From NCBI GenBank assembly GCA_964371945.1, contig CAYJPA010000083.1:1-28600 (forward strand): a stretch of DNA of 28,600 nt. Direction: 5' to 3'. The DNA is from CAYJPA01 sp964371945 (lineage in GTDB: Bacteria > Chloroflexota > Chloroflexia > Thermomicrobiales > UBA6265). Positions within the stretch are counted from its first letter, which is position 1; every line of letters starts with the position of its first letter. A program made the translations under genes and the position numbers. Under the pieces are notes generated by a model. It saw only the letters and a list, made by a program, of their open reading frames with translations. It ran no database searches and was not told the DNA's origin. Positions 1-7,235 of this stretch are shown here, one piece after another.

Positions 1-164
1 TCTTCGGTCGTGACTGACCGGTTGAATTCGATCTCCCACAGCGTGCCGCCGGTGAAATCGATGCCGAGCCTCAACTGGAAAAAGAGCAACGAGATCAGTC
101 CGGGAACGATCAGGACGAACGAGATCGTGTACCAGAGTTTGCGTTTGCCTACGAGATGTTCCAT
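1..164 (-). CDS. secF: SecF, N-terminal fragment (protein translocase subunit)
   Basis: This is the first 54 codons of a gene that runs off the left edge of the window. It reads from an ATG at 164. The fragment has a short basic start (MEHLVGKRKLWY), one hydrophobic segment at about residues 11-31, and then GIDFTGGTLWEIEF, the conserved first periplasmic stretch of SecF after its first membrane helix. A ribosome site (AAGGA) lies about 10 bases before the ATG. SecF works with SecD as a proton-driven membrane pump that helps the SecYEG channel finish export of proteins. It follows secD by 40 bases on the same strand, the standard secD-secF operon order, so both are probably translated from one message. 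The rest of the protein cannot be judged. Confidence 0.93.
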   Translation of the reverse strand, partial: MEHLVGKRKLWYTISFVLIVPGLISLLFFQLRLGIDFTGGTLWEIEFNRSVTTE

Positions 165-204
165 TGAGGGTCGTTCCTTGTGGACTCGTACTGCACGAGG
201 TGGA

Positions 205-1695
205 TTAGCCGGCCGGGCTCGTTGTTGCGGTTGGCAGTTCGTCGATTCCGAACCATTTGCGATGATGTCCGATCCCGGCTCCGATCATGAGACGGAGAAA
301 GGTGCGGGTGACCGTGATCGCGGAGAACATGCTGACCGCGACACCGACCAAGAGCGTCAGTGCGAACCCGGAAATGATGCTGGCGCCCGTGTACCGCCCG
401 AACCAAATGAGGATGCCGGCGGTGATCATGGATGAAATGTTCGAGTCGCGAATCGAGGGCCAGGCATGATCGAAACCCGCTTCAACGGCGGCGGCGAGCG
501 TTTTGCCCATCCTTAACTCTTCTTTGAGCCTCGCGAAGATCAGAATATTCGCATCGACCGCCATGCCGATCGAGAGGATGAAGCCCGCGATGCCGGCTAG
601 GGTCAGTGTGACCGGAATCAATTTGAAGAGCGCGAAGGTGACCGTGGTATAGATGAGCAGCGCGAGCACGGAGAGCGCCCCAGGAAGTCGATAGTAGATG
701 ATCATGAAGAGGCAAACGATACCGAGGCCAACGCCGCCGGCGATAAGGCTTTTGTCAATTGAATCTTGTCCAAGCGTCGGGCCGACGACCCGGCTCTGGA
801 CGACCTTCAGCGGAACCGAGAGAGCGCCGGCCTTTAGTTGAATGACAAGATTGTTGACTTCAGCCGCGGGCATGCCCTCGATGATGCCTTGATCCGAAAT
901 GGCGCCGTTGATCGTGGGTGATGAGATGACCTGCTTGTCGAGCACGATCGACATGGGGCGACCAAGGTTCTCGCTGGTGAACTTGTAGAACCGGTCCGCG
1001 GCATCCCCTTTGAGCCTAAACCCGACGACAATCTGCCCTAGTTGGTTTGTGGTTGGAAAGGCGTCATCGAGATCCTTGCCACTGATGATCGTGGTATAGA
1101 CCGGACCGGTCGGGGTTGTTGCGACCTCCGCGAGGGGCGTTGCGCCCGGAGATCCGACCGGCGACGCCAGCGCCGTTCCATCTGCGACCGGCGACGCCTG
1201 TGCCGTTCCGTCTGCGACGGGTGACGCTGAGGTGGTTTCAGCCGGAGGATTTAGAACGGACGCGGACGTTCCGAGCTCGGTATCGACAAATGCGCCCTCG
1301 GGAAGGTATTGCCCCTGTGGATCGATGATCTCAAGCAACGCGGTTTGCTGAACCACTCGAATCGCTTCATCGGTGTCTTCAAGACCCGGCAATTCGACGA
1401 TGATCTGGTTATCGCCCCGGGTTTGGATGAGCGGTTCGCTGACCCCGAGCCCATTGACCCGGCGCTCGATGGTGTTTCGCGTGCCGTTCATCGTGTCTTT
1501 GTCGACCGACTGTCCGGCAGGAGGATCGGCCTGTAGTAGGACCTGCACACCGCCCTGGAGATCGAGGCCCTCGTGGACCCTCACTCCGTCTTTGATTCCT
1601 GCCACGTCGAGCGTCGTGCCGGGGAGACTGATCCACCCTGAAACGAGGGTCAGAACGATAATGAAGATCAAGACATGCCAGGGACGGATCCGCAC
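205..1695 (-). CDS. secD: SecD, protein translocase subunit
   Basis: SecD is the partner of SecF in the export pump. The protein starts with a membrane helix (about residues 6-24), then GLDLQGGVQ, the typical P1-domain opening, a large extracytoplasmic region, GPTLGQDSI before the second helix, and a C-terminal bundle of five helices with the RND-type motif GMAVDANILIFARLKEEL. I chose GTG at 1695 (496 aa) because GAGGAG sits seven bases before it. The upstream TTG at 1710 (501 aa) would place this ribosome site inside the gene. At about residues 147-195 there is an Ala/Ser/Pro/Thr-rich insert with a ten-residue repeat (ASPVADGTAQ-like), not part of the core fold and probably a flexible surface linker. 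A secF gene follows directly. Confidence 0.96.
   Translation of the reverse strand: MRIRPWHVLIFIIVLTLVSGWISLPGTTLDVAGIKDGVRVHEGLDLQGGVQVLLQADPPAGQSVDKDTMNGTRNTIERRVNGLGVSEPLIQTRGDNQIIVELPGLEDTDEAIRVVQQTALLEIIDPQGQYLPEGAFVDTELGTSASVLNPPAETTSASPVADGTAQASPVADGTALASPVGSPGATPLAEVATTPTGPVYTTIISGKDLDDAFPTTNQLGQIVVGFRLKGDAADRFYKFTSENLGRPMSIVLDKQVISSPTINGAISDQGIIEGMPAAEVNNLVIQLKAGALSVPLKVVQSRVVGPTLGQDSIDKSLIAGGVGLGIVCLFMIIYYRLPGALSVLALLIYTTVTFALFKLIPVTLTLAGIAGFILSIGMAVDANILIFARLKEELRMGKTLAAAVEAGFDHAWPSIRDSNISSMITAGILIWFGRYTGASIISGFALTLLVGVAVSMFSAITVTRTFLRLMIGAGIGHHRKWFGIDELPTATTSPAG
1156..1227 (-). repeat. 30-bp in-frame tandem repeat inside secD
   Basis: Two full 30-base units and a partial third encode ASPVADGTAQ, ASPVADGTAL and ASPVGSP in the extracytoplasmic part of SecD. 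The DNA units differ by only a few bases, most of them silent, suggesting a recent expansion by slippage or unequal crossing over. Confidence 0.8.
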
Positions 1696-1719
1696 GCCGT
1701 CGCTCCTCAATGATTGCCC

Positions 1720-1742
1720 GGAGGCGTGCGCTCACGACCTCC
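1720..1742 (-). promoter_or_regulatory. Hairpin in the secD 5' leader
   Basis: On the minus strand GGAGGTCGTG pairs with CACGCCTCC around an AGCG loop, giving nine base pairs with one bulged T. It sits about 20 bases before the secD ribosome site. The left arm itself contains GGAGG, which could compete for ribosomes or be masked by the fold. Its function is unknown. Confidence 0.4.
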
Positions 1743-1795
1743 AGAGAGAACGGTCAACAAATGATGCACCCGCGGGATGAGGGTAACCGGGCCGG

Positions 1796-1825
1796 AGTAT
1801 AGGTGGGCGCTTGACCGAAGGTCAA
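1796..1825 (-). promoter_or_regulatory. Promoter of secDF with inverted repeat over the -35 box
   Basis: On the minus strand TTGACC (1820-1825) and TATACT (1796-1801) are separated by 18 bases, close to the sigma-A consensus. The -35 box is one arm of a perfect 6-3-6 inverted repeat, TTGACC-TTC-GGTCAA (1811-1825). The message would have a leader of about 90 bases. The inverted repeat could be an operator, or simply a weak hairpin at the end of nadD, whose stop codon is 11 bases away. Confidence 0.6.
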
Positions 1826-1835
1826 TTGTCGTCAG

Positions 1836-2486
1836 TCATGCTCCTGAACTTTGGCAGGCCGTGTCCCGCCCTTGAATCGATGTTGTCGGGTAAAGCTGGT
1901 TGTCATGGATATAGCGCTCCACCGCGCTGGGCACTTGAAAAGTGATCGGTTCGCCGACCGCGACGCGACGCCTCAGGTCGCTCGATGAGACGCCGATGAG
2001 CGGGATTTCGACGATGGCGACGCGTCCGCGAGCGGCCGGAAGCGACTGGTACACCTCTTCGAGGTCGACCTCGACGTCCGGCCGGGTCGCGACCCCGATC
2101 TCCGCCAGTTCAAGAATTCGAGTTGGGTCGTTCCAGTTCTGAAGATCTCGCAGCGAGTCGGAACCCATCAGGAAGATGAGCTCACTCGAGGCAAGCCGCT
2201 CCTTCAGTGTCGCGAGCATGTCCTTAGTGTAGGAGGGACCGACCCGGCCGATGTCGACAAGATTGATGGCAAACTCAGGACGGCCGTCGAGTGCCAGCTC
2301 CAGCATCCGGAGGCGGTGATGTGCGGCGCTGACCGGTAAATCTGGCTTGTGCGGGGGATCTCCGGCGGGGACGAATAGGACTCGATCGAGATCGAGCTCG
2401 TGACGGAGCTCAACCGCCATGATGAGATGGCCGACATGGATCGGGTCAAACGTGCCACCGAGTATGCCTATTCGTCCTTGTCCCAA
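1836..2486 (-). CDS. nadD: Nicotinate-nucleotide adenylyltransferase
   Basis: NadD joins nicotinate mononucleotide and ATP to make nicotinate adenine dinucleotide, the step before NAD synthetase. The 216-residue protein has the nucleotidyltransferase signature GGTFDPIHVGH (residues 10-20), the PPHK substrate loop (44-47), GPSYTKD (83-89), FLMGSDSL (105-112) and the C-terminal SSSDLR motif (167-172). Length is normal for the family. The frame opens at TTG 2486 without a convincing ribosome site. Since family members usually begin about four residues before ILGGTFDP, the start cannot be far off. The gene is divergent from the PHP-family gene at 2588 and stands just upstream of secD on the same strand, but secD has its own promoter between them. 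Confidence 0.95.
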   Translation of the reverse strand: MGQGRIGILGGTFDPIHVGHLIMAVELRHELDLDRVLFVPAGDPPHKPDLPVSAAHHRLRMLELALDGRPEFAINLVDIGRVGPSYTKDMLATLKERLASSELIFLMGSDSLRDLQNWNDPTRILELAEIGVATRPDVEVDLEEVYQSLPAARGRVAIVEIPLIGVSSSDLRRRVAVGEPITFQVPSAVERYIHDNQLYPTTSIQGRDTACQSSGA

Positions 2487-2547
2487 AGCCAGACCCCGTG
2501 TTCGACGCGAGAACGTCCGATGGCTGAGGCCGCCGGGTTACGCTTGG

Positions 2548-2553
2548 TATAGT
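2548..2553 (+). promoter_or_regulatory. Possible -10 box for the PHP-family gene
   Basis: TATAGT lies 35 bases before the PHP-family start in the 101-base divergent gap to nadD. The region 17 bases upstream has only a weak -35 match, so this is tentative. Confidence 0.35.
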
Positions 2554-2587
2554 ACGGTGGGTTCGGCAAGGATAACGAGGAGATCGG

Positions 2588-3418
2588 TTGGTGTTCGACT
2601 ATCACGTCCATAGCGAGTTTTCAGCGGATTGCACCGTGCCGATGCGAGAGTCGTGCAAGGCGGCGGTCGAGGCGGGCATTACCGAAATCGCATTCACGGA
2701 CCATGTCGAGCACCAGCATACGGATCCCGGCTTTGGCTATTATCGTTTTGACGACTACATGGCCTCGGTCGAGGCAGTTCAGGCCGAGTTTGCCGGCCGG
2801 TTGAAGGTGCTGAAGGGGGCCGAGGTGGATTTTCACACCGACACCGCTGAAATGGTGCAGAAATTCATCGAACGGCATGGCCGGGACTACGACTTCGTGA
2901 TCGGCTCCGTGCATTATGGTGACGATGCACGGATCATTTTTCAGGAGTACTTCGAGGGGAAGGAGATGGACGATGTCGTTTTGCCCTACCTCGATCAACT
3001 CGAGACCGCGGTACGCACGGGGTGGTTCGACACCATCGGTCATTTGGATATTCCGAAGCGATATCTCCCCAAGAACTTGAGAACGTACGATCCCGCGAGG
3101 TATCGCGAGCGAATCACGACTCTCTTTCGAGCATTCATCGAAAGCGACACCGCGTTCGAAATCAACACCTCCGGATTGCGGCAAACGCCGATGGCCAGCA
3201 TGCCGGGCCCCGCGATTGTTCGCTGGTACGTCGAAGCCGGCGGGTCGTTAATCACGACGGGCACCGATTCCCATGCCGCTCAAACAATTGGAGCAGGCCT
3301 CGACAAGACCTTGGATATGTTGGCGCTATGCGGCATCAACCAGATTGCCTCTTTCAGCGGCCGCCGTCGTCAACTCGTCGATATCGACAACCTGCGTCCG
3401 GGTTCGGCGGACGCGTGA
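2588..3418 (+). CDS. PHP-domain phosphatase, histidinol-phosphatase (HisK) type
   Basis: This 276-residue protein belongs to the PHP superfamily of metal-dependent phosphoesterases, closest in layout to HisK-type histidinol-phosphatase, which removes phosphate from histidinol phosphate in histidine synthesis. The metal ligands are visible in order: HVH (residues 6-8), TDHVEH (37-42), GAE (78-80), GSVH (106-109), GHLD (151-154) and TDSH (226-229). Length fits the family. GAGGAG at 2577-2582 precedes both TTG 2588 and GTG 2591; GTG with eight bases of spacing is equally plausible. No other histidine gene is nearby, so the substrate cannot be fixed from context; other PHP phosphatases act on different small phosphates. 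The membrane-protein gene that follows starts 24 bases after its stop and may be cotranscribed. Confidence 0.85.
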   Translation: MVFDYHVHSEFSADCTVPMRESCKAAVEAGITEIAFTDHVEHQHTDPGFGYYRFDDYMASVEAVQAEFAGRLKVLKGAEVDFHTDTAEMVQKFIERHGRDYDFVIGSVHYGDDARIIFQEYFEGKEMDDVVLPYLDQLETAVRTGWFDTIGHLDIPKRYLPKNLRTYDPARYRERITTLFRAFIESDTAFEINTSGLRQTPMASMPGPAIVRWYVEAGGSLITTGTDSHAAQTIGAGLDKTLDMLALCGINQIASFSGRRRQLVDIDNLRPGSADA

Positions 3419-3442
3419 TTTCGATCAGATAGGCTGGCTGGA

Positions 3443-4423
3443 TTGACAGGGGAGCGGCGACCGCGTTCAACAACACCCCGCGACGACGAGTGGACTCTTC
3501 CTCCTTGGAAGCCGGAGCCCGAGGAAGAAGCACCCCGAGCAGCGCCGCGGAAGTCGACAAACGAAGCACTTCCCGATCTCGAGCGACCACAAGAGCGACG
3601 AACCGAGGCGCATGAAAGCGGCTTCGTCTTGGGAATGGCAATCGCGCCCGCCGTGGTCGGGTTTCTGTCGATCGTGGTCTCGTTCATTCCAATGCTTGCC
3701 GGACCGGGCAGCGCGCCTCGGGGGCTGATGCTGGTGATTGCCGTGCAGGCGATTGTGTTCGGCGTGCTGCGGGCAAATGAGCGCCATCCGTTGATGCGAT
3801 CGTGGATTTCGACACTCATTTGTTCGGCGGCATTGATGCCTCTGCTGGCGCTACAAGTAACGCTGCTCAGGGAGCCGTATGTGTCGCTCGAACGGCATTC
3901 GGCGGCCCCCTCGATGGTTGCGACCTTCATTGTGACGATGGTGCTTATCGTCGGCGCTGTGTGGGCGGTTGCCACGAGCTGGGAGAACCCGGACGAGGCC
4001 GGGCTGCTCTTCATGCCGCAGGCGATGATGGTGCCGGCGTTGATCGGGATGCGCTCGACCATCCTGCAGGGAGCAGCGCTTGAAATGCTTGGACAGGTTC
4101 TCTTCCTTGCGGCCGGCGCGACGGCGGTCGCCTGGATCCTGCCGCAATCCTCACGCCTCCTGGTTCCGCCGGTGGCGGTCGCGATCGAATTCGTGGCGCT
4201 CTGGGCAACGGGGCACGGTCCATGGTTCCACGCGACGAGTGGGGACATCGTGCGAGTGCTGTACAGCTTGATGCTGGCGGTGGCAGTCATCTTGGTGGTG
4301 ATGGCGCCGTACGTCGCCGCCTGGGTCCGGCACGGAGCGGGCGTGGCGATGCAGACCCGGCCGAAACCTCGCCGCAAAGCCGTCAGTCAACCCGTCAATC
4401 GCGGACCAGTTGTTCCGCGCTAG
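3443..4423 (+). CDS. Unknown integral membrane protein, about eight helices
   Basis: I do not recognise this 326-residue protein. Residues 1-55 are hydrophilic, rich in Pro, Glu and Arg, and probably disordered and cytosolic. From residue 58 on there are about eight hydrophobic segments, for example GFVLGMAIAPAVVGFL, SWISTLICSAALMPLLAL, FIVTMVLIVGAVWAVA and LYSLMLAVAVILVVMAPYV. The last 30 residues are basic (RPKPRRKA), so both ends are probably inside the cell. The only fitting start is TTG 3443, with no strong ribosome site, so the true start may differ. It follows the PHP gene by 24 bases on the same strand. A perfect hairpin comes right after its stop codon. A transporter or stress-related membrane protein would fit, but nothing in the sequence decides this. 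Confidence 0.75.
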   Translation: MTGERRPRSTTPRDDEWTLPPWKPEPEEEAPRAAPRKSTNEALPDLERPQERRTEAHESGFVLGMAIAPAVVGFLSIVVSFIPMLAGPGSAPRGLMLVIAVQAIVFGVLRANERHPLMRSWISTLICSAALMPLLALQVTLLREPYVSLERHSAAPSMVATFIVTMVLIVGAVWAVATSWENPDEAGLLFMPQAMMVPALIGMRSTILQGAALEMLGQVLFLAAGATAVAWILPQSSRLLVPPVAVAIEFVALWATGHGPWFHATSGDIVRVLYSLMLAVAVILVVMAPYVAAWVRHGAGVAMQTRPKPRRKAVSQPVNRGPVVPR

Positions 4424-4431
4424 ATGCAAGC

Positions 4432-4459
4432 CCTCTCTCCCGCCAGAGCGGGAGAGAGG
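4432..4459. terminator. Perfect 12-bp hairpin between convergent genes (terminator or REP-like element)
   Basis: CCTCTCTCCCGC pairs perfectly with GCGGGAGAGAGG around a CAGA loop, between the stop of the membrane-protein gene and the stop of gyrA. It could end transcription from both sides, although no T-run follows. The stem followed by CAGGGTGAGGG (4463-4473) resembles dispersed intergenic palindromes built on CCCTCTCCC/GGGAGAGGG, known from many GC-rich genomes. Confidence 0.65.
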
Positions 4460-4477
4460 TTCCAGGGTGAGGGTTCG

Positions 4478-6979
4478 TTACTCCGGCGCGGTGCCGTTGT
4501 CGCCGAGGCCATCCAACGGGTCGCGCTCGTTTTTCGCATCCGCGACCGCCATGGTGCGAACGGTGTCGTTCCCCTGAAGCCGCATTAGGGTGACGCCCTG
4601 GGTTGCGCGGCCGATCAATGAGATCTGAGACACCGGGATGCGAATCACCTGACCAATCGAGTTCATGAGGATCGCGGTTTGATCCGGGCTGACCATCGAT
4701 GCCGCAACGATGTCGCCGGTTTTCGGCGTGAGCTTCATCGCGGTTACGCCCTTGCCGCCGCGGCCCTGGGTCGGATACTGGTTGATTGCGGTGCGCTTGC
4801 CGAGACCGCGCGCGGCAACGATCAAGAGATCTTTGCCCTCTTGCACGACCTCGGAGGAGATGATGCTGTCATTCCGGTCCAGCCGGATGCCGATCACGCC
4901 TGCCGCCGGCCGTCCCATCGGACGTACATCGTTCTCATCGAAATGGATCGCTTGGCCGTGCTTGGTGATCAGAACGACGTGATCGGTTCCGCTGGTGGTG
5001 CGTACCCAGGCGAGCTCATCGTTTGGATCGATGCCGATCGCGATCATTCCGGTGGAGCGCACGGACTGGAAGAGATCCAGGCTCGTTCGCTTGACCTGAC
5101 CTAACCTCGTCGTGAAGAAGAGGTAGGCAGATGCCGAGTAGTCGCTGACCGTCATCATTGTCGTGACCGTCTCGTCCGGCTGCATGTTGATCACATTGAC
5201 GATCGGGAGACCCTTCGCGGTGCGGCCCGCGTCCGGCAGCTCGTGAACCTTGATCTGATAGACCTTGCCGCGGTTGGTGAAGATCAGCAGCGAGTCCATG
5301 GTGTTCGCGGCCAGGATGTGCTGGATCGCATCTTCCTCACGCATCGTGACGCCGGTGACGCCACGTCCACCGCGATGCTGTGTTCGATATTCGTCGTGCG
5401 CGATTCGCTTGACATAGCCGCGCTTGGTCAACGTGACGAGCACGTCGACTTCAGGGATCAAATCTTCTTCCGAAAGCACGCCGGAGACATCCTGGATTCG
5501 GGTGCGGCGGACGTCGCCGTACTTGTCTTTCAGGATCTTCATGTCGTCGCGAATCAAACCGAGGATCTTGGCAGGATCGGCCAGCAATCCCTCGAGGTAC
5601 TCGATCTCCTTCATGACCTCGGTGAGCTCGTCCTCGATCTTCTGACGCTCGAGGGCGGCGAGACGCGCTAGCCGCATATCGAGGATCGCTTGCGCCTGGA
5701 CCTCGGAGAACTCGAATTGCTGCATCAGGTTGTTGCGCGCGTTTTCGGTTGACTGCGACTTGCGAATCGTGGCGATGATCGCGTCAATTGAATCGAGCGC
5801 CTTCTTGAGTCCTTCGAGGATGTGGGCGCGACGCTTTGCCTTGTCGAGCTCGAATTGCGAGCGGCGGGTGATCACGACCCGGCGATGCTCGATGTACTCC
5901 TGAAGGGCTCGCTTGAGCGTCAGAACCCGCGGCTGGGTGCCGTTCTCGACCAGCGCGAGCATATTGACGCCGAATGACTGTTGCAGCGAGGTGTGCTTGA
6001 AGAGATTGTTCAGCACCTTCATTGGCTGCGCGTCGCGCTTGAGCTCGATCACGGCGCGCATGCCGCTGCGGTCGGATTCGTCGCGGAGGTCGCTGATGCC
6101 GTCGAGCTTGCCTTCTTTCACCAGTTCGGCGATTCGCTCCATCAAAAGCGCTTTATTGACCTGGTAGGGGAGCTCAGTGACGACGATCTGATACTTATTG
6201 CCGCGGGCGGCTTCCTCGACGAATGCCTTGGCCCGGATGACGACGCGACCACGACCCGTGGCATACGCGGCGCGGATGCCCTCGGTGCCAAGGATGGTGC
6301 CGCCGGTCGGGAAGTCGGGTCCGGTGACGATCGTGAGCAGATCGTCGATCGTGGCGTCAGGGTTGTCGATCAAGAGTGCGATCGCGTCACAGATCTCGGT
6401 GAGATTGTGCGGCGGGATGTTTGTCGCCATGCCGACCGCGATGCCGGCGCTGCCGTTGATCAGGAGGTTCGGCAGGCGGGCCGGGAGCACCTTCGGCTCC
6501 ATCATGGAGGCGTCGTAGTTCGGCTGGAAATCGACGGTGTTCTTGTCGATGTCGCTCAGGAGCTCGTCGGCGATCGCGGTTAGTCGCGATTCGGTGTAGC
6601 GCATGGCCGCCGCGGCGTCGCCGTCGACCGAGCCGAAGTTGCCCTGGCCGTCGACCAGCGGATATCGAAGGTTGAAATCCTGCGCCATGCGGACGAGCGA
6701 GTCGTAAACGGCGGTGTCACTGTGGGGATGGAAATTCTTGAGCACTTCGCCGACGACGCCTGCGCTCTTGCGGTAACGGGTCGTGCTCCGCATGCCCATT
6801 TCGTTCATCGCGTAGAGCACGCGACGATGGACCGGTTTGAGACCGTCTCGAGCGTCCGGCAGAGCGCGCTGAACGATGACGCTCATCGCGTAGTCCAGGT
6901 AGGAGGTCCGCATTTCGGTTTCGATGCTGGCGATTCTCACCGCACCTTGATTTGGATCGAGATTCGGGTCGTTCTCCAC
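4478..6979 (-). CDS. gyrA: DNA gyrase subunit A
   Basis: GyrA is the strand-cutting subunit of gyrase, which puts negative supercoils into DNA together with GyrB. The 833-residue protein has the breakage-reunion domain with the catalytic tyrosine Y128 in AAAMRYTE, a coiled-coil region (about 370-490), and a six-bladed C-terminal domain. That domain carries the GyrA box QHRGGRG at 534-540, which marks it as gyrase rather than topoisomerase IV. A second box-like QGRGGKG occurs at 738-744. The quinolone-determining region reads HPHSDTAVYDS (84-94): serine replaces the usual glycine before the conserved aspartate, and threonine stands at the main resistance position. The start is GTG 6979 with AAGGGG eight bases before it. 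gyrB is not in the window. The last residues are acidic. Confidence 0.98.
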   Translation of the reverse strand: MENDPNLDPNQGAVRIASIETEMRTSYLDYAMSVIVQRALPDARDGLKPVHRRVLYAMNEMGMRSTTRYRKSAGVVGEVLKNFHPHSDTAVYDSLVRMAQDFNLRYPLVDGQGNFGSVDGDAAAAMRYTESRLTAIADELLSDIDKNTVDFQPNYDASMMEPKVLPARLPNLLINGSAGIAVGMATNIPPHNLTEICDAIALLIDNPDATIDDLLTIVTGPDFPTGGTILGTEGIRAAYATGRGRVVIRAKAFVEEAARGNKYQIVVTELPYQVNKALLMERIAELVKEGKLDGISDLRDESDRSGMRAVIELKRDAQPMKVLNNLFKHTSLQQSFGVNMLALVENGTQPRVLTLKRALQEYIEHRRVVITRRSQFELDKAKRRAHILEGLKKALDSIDAIIATIRKSQSTENARNNLMQQFEFSEVQAQAILDMRLARLAALERQKIEDELTEVMKEIEYLEGLLADPAKILGLIRDDMKILKDKYGDVRRTRIQDVSGVLSEEDLIPEVDVLVTLTKRGYVKRIAHDEYRTQHRGGRGVTGVTMREEDAIQHILAANTMDSLLIFTNRGKVYQIKVHELPDAGRTAKGLPIVNVINMQPDETVTTMMTVSDYSASAYLFFTTRLGQVKRTSLDLFQSVRSTGMIAIGIDPNDELAWVRTTSGTDHVVLITKHGQAIHFDENDVRPMGRPAAGVIGIRLDRNDSIISSEVVQEGKDLLIVAARGLGKRTAINQYPTQGRGGKGVTAMKLTPKTGDIVAASMVSPDQTAILMNSIGQVIRIPVSQISLIGRATQGVTLMRLQGNDTVRTMAVADAKNERDPLDGLGDNGTAPE

Positions 6980-7029
6980 TCGTAATTCCCCTTATTGATC
7001 TGCGCTCTGTCCCTGGACAAAGAGACACA

Positions 7030-7038
7030 ATTATACCA
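7030..7038 (-). promoter_or_regulatory. Extended -10 promoter of gyrA
   Basis: On the minus strand TGG-TATAAT is a perfect -10 box with the extended TGn element. It lies about 50 bases before the gyrA start. The -35 region is weak, as is common for extended -10 promoters. Confidence 0.6.
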
Positions 7039-7172
7039 GATAACGCCAAATATTCCGAATAGAATGCGGTGTACGTTCAACTCTCACAAATTCAAGTGTT
7101 GCAATGCGCGGTTCCGATTTTGGCTCCGTTCCCGACCAGGTCACGTCACTCGAAACAGTCCGCGGAGGACTT

Positions 7173-7206
7173 AAACAGCCGCCTGGCAATTGCCTGGCGG
7201 CTGTTT
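7173..7206 (-). terminator. Intrinsic terminator after the inositol-phosphate synthase gene
   Basis: AAACAGCCGCC (7173-7183) and GGCGGCTGTTT (7196-7206) form a perfect 11-bp stem. The twelve bases between them contain a smaller palindrome, GGCAATTGCC, which can extend the stem past one T-T mismatch. On the minus strand the stem ends in TTT-AA and lies about 30 bases after the stop codon, so it separates the gene from gyrA. Bases 7039-7172 between it and the gyrA promoter show no gene. Confidence 0.75.
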
Positions 7207-7235
7207 CGGAACTGGTATTCGAATGATCTGCCGGG

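Noticed and set aside
3370..4377. 335-residue minus-strand open frame opposite the unknown membrane protein
   Set aside because: It is rich in Arg, Ser, Thr and Ala without a domain. The plus-strand frame has eight clean hydrophobic helices and is the real gene.
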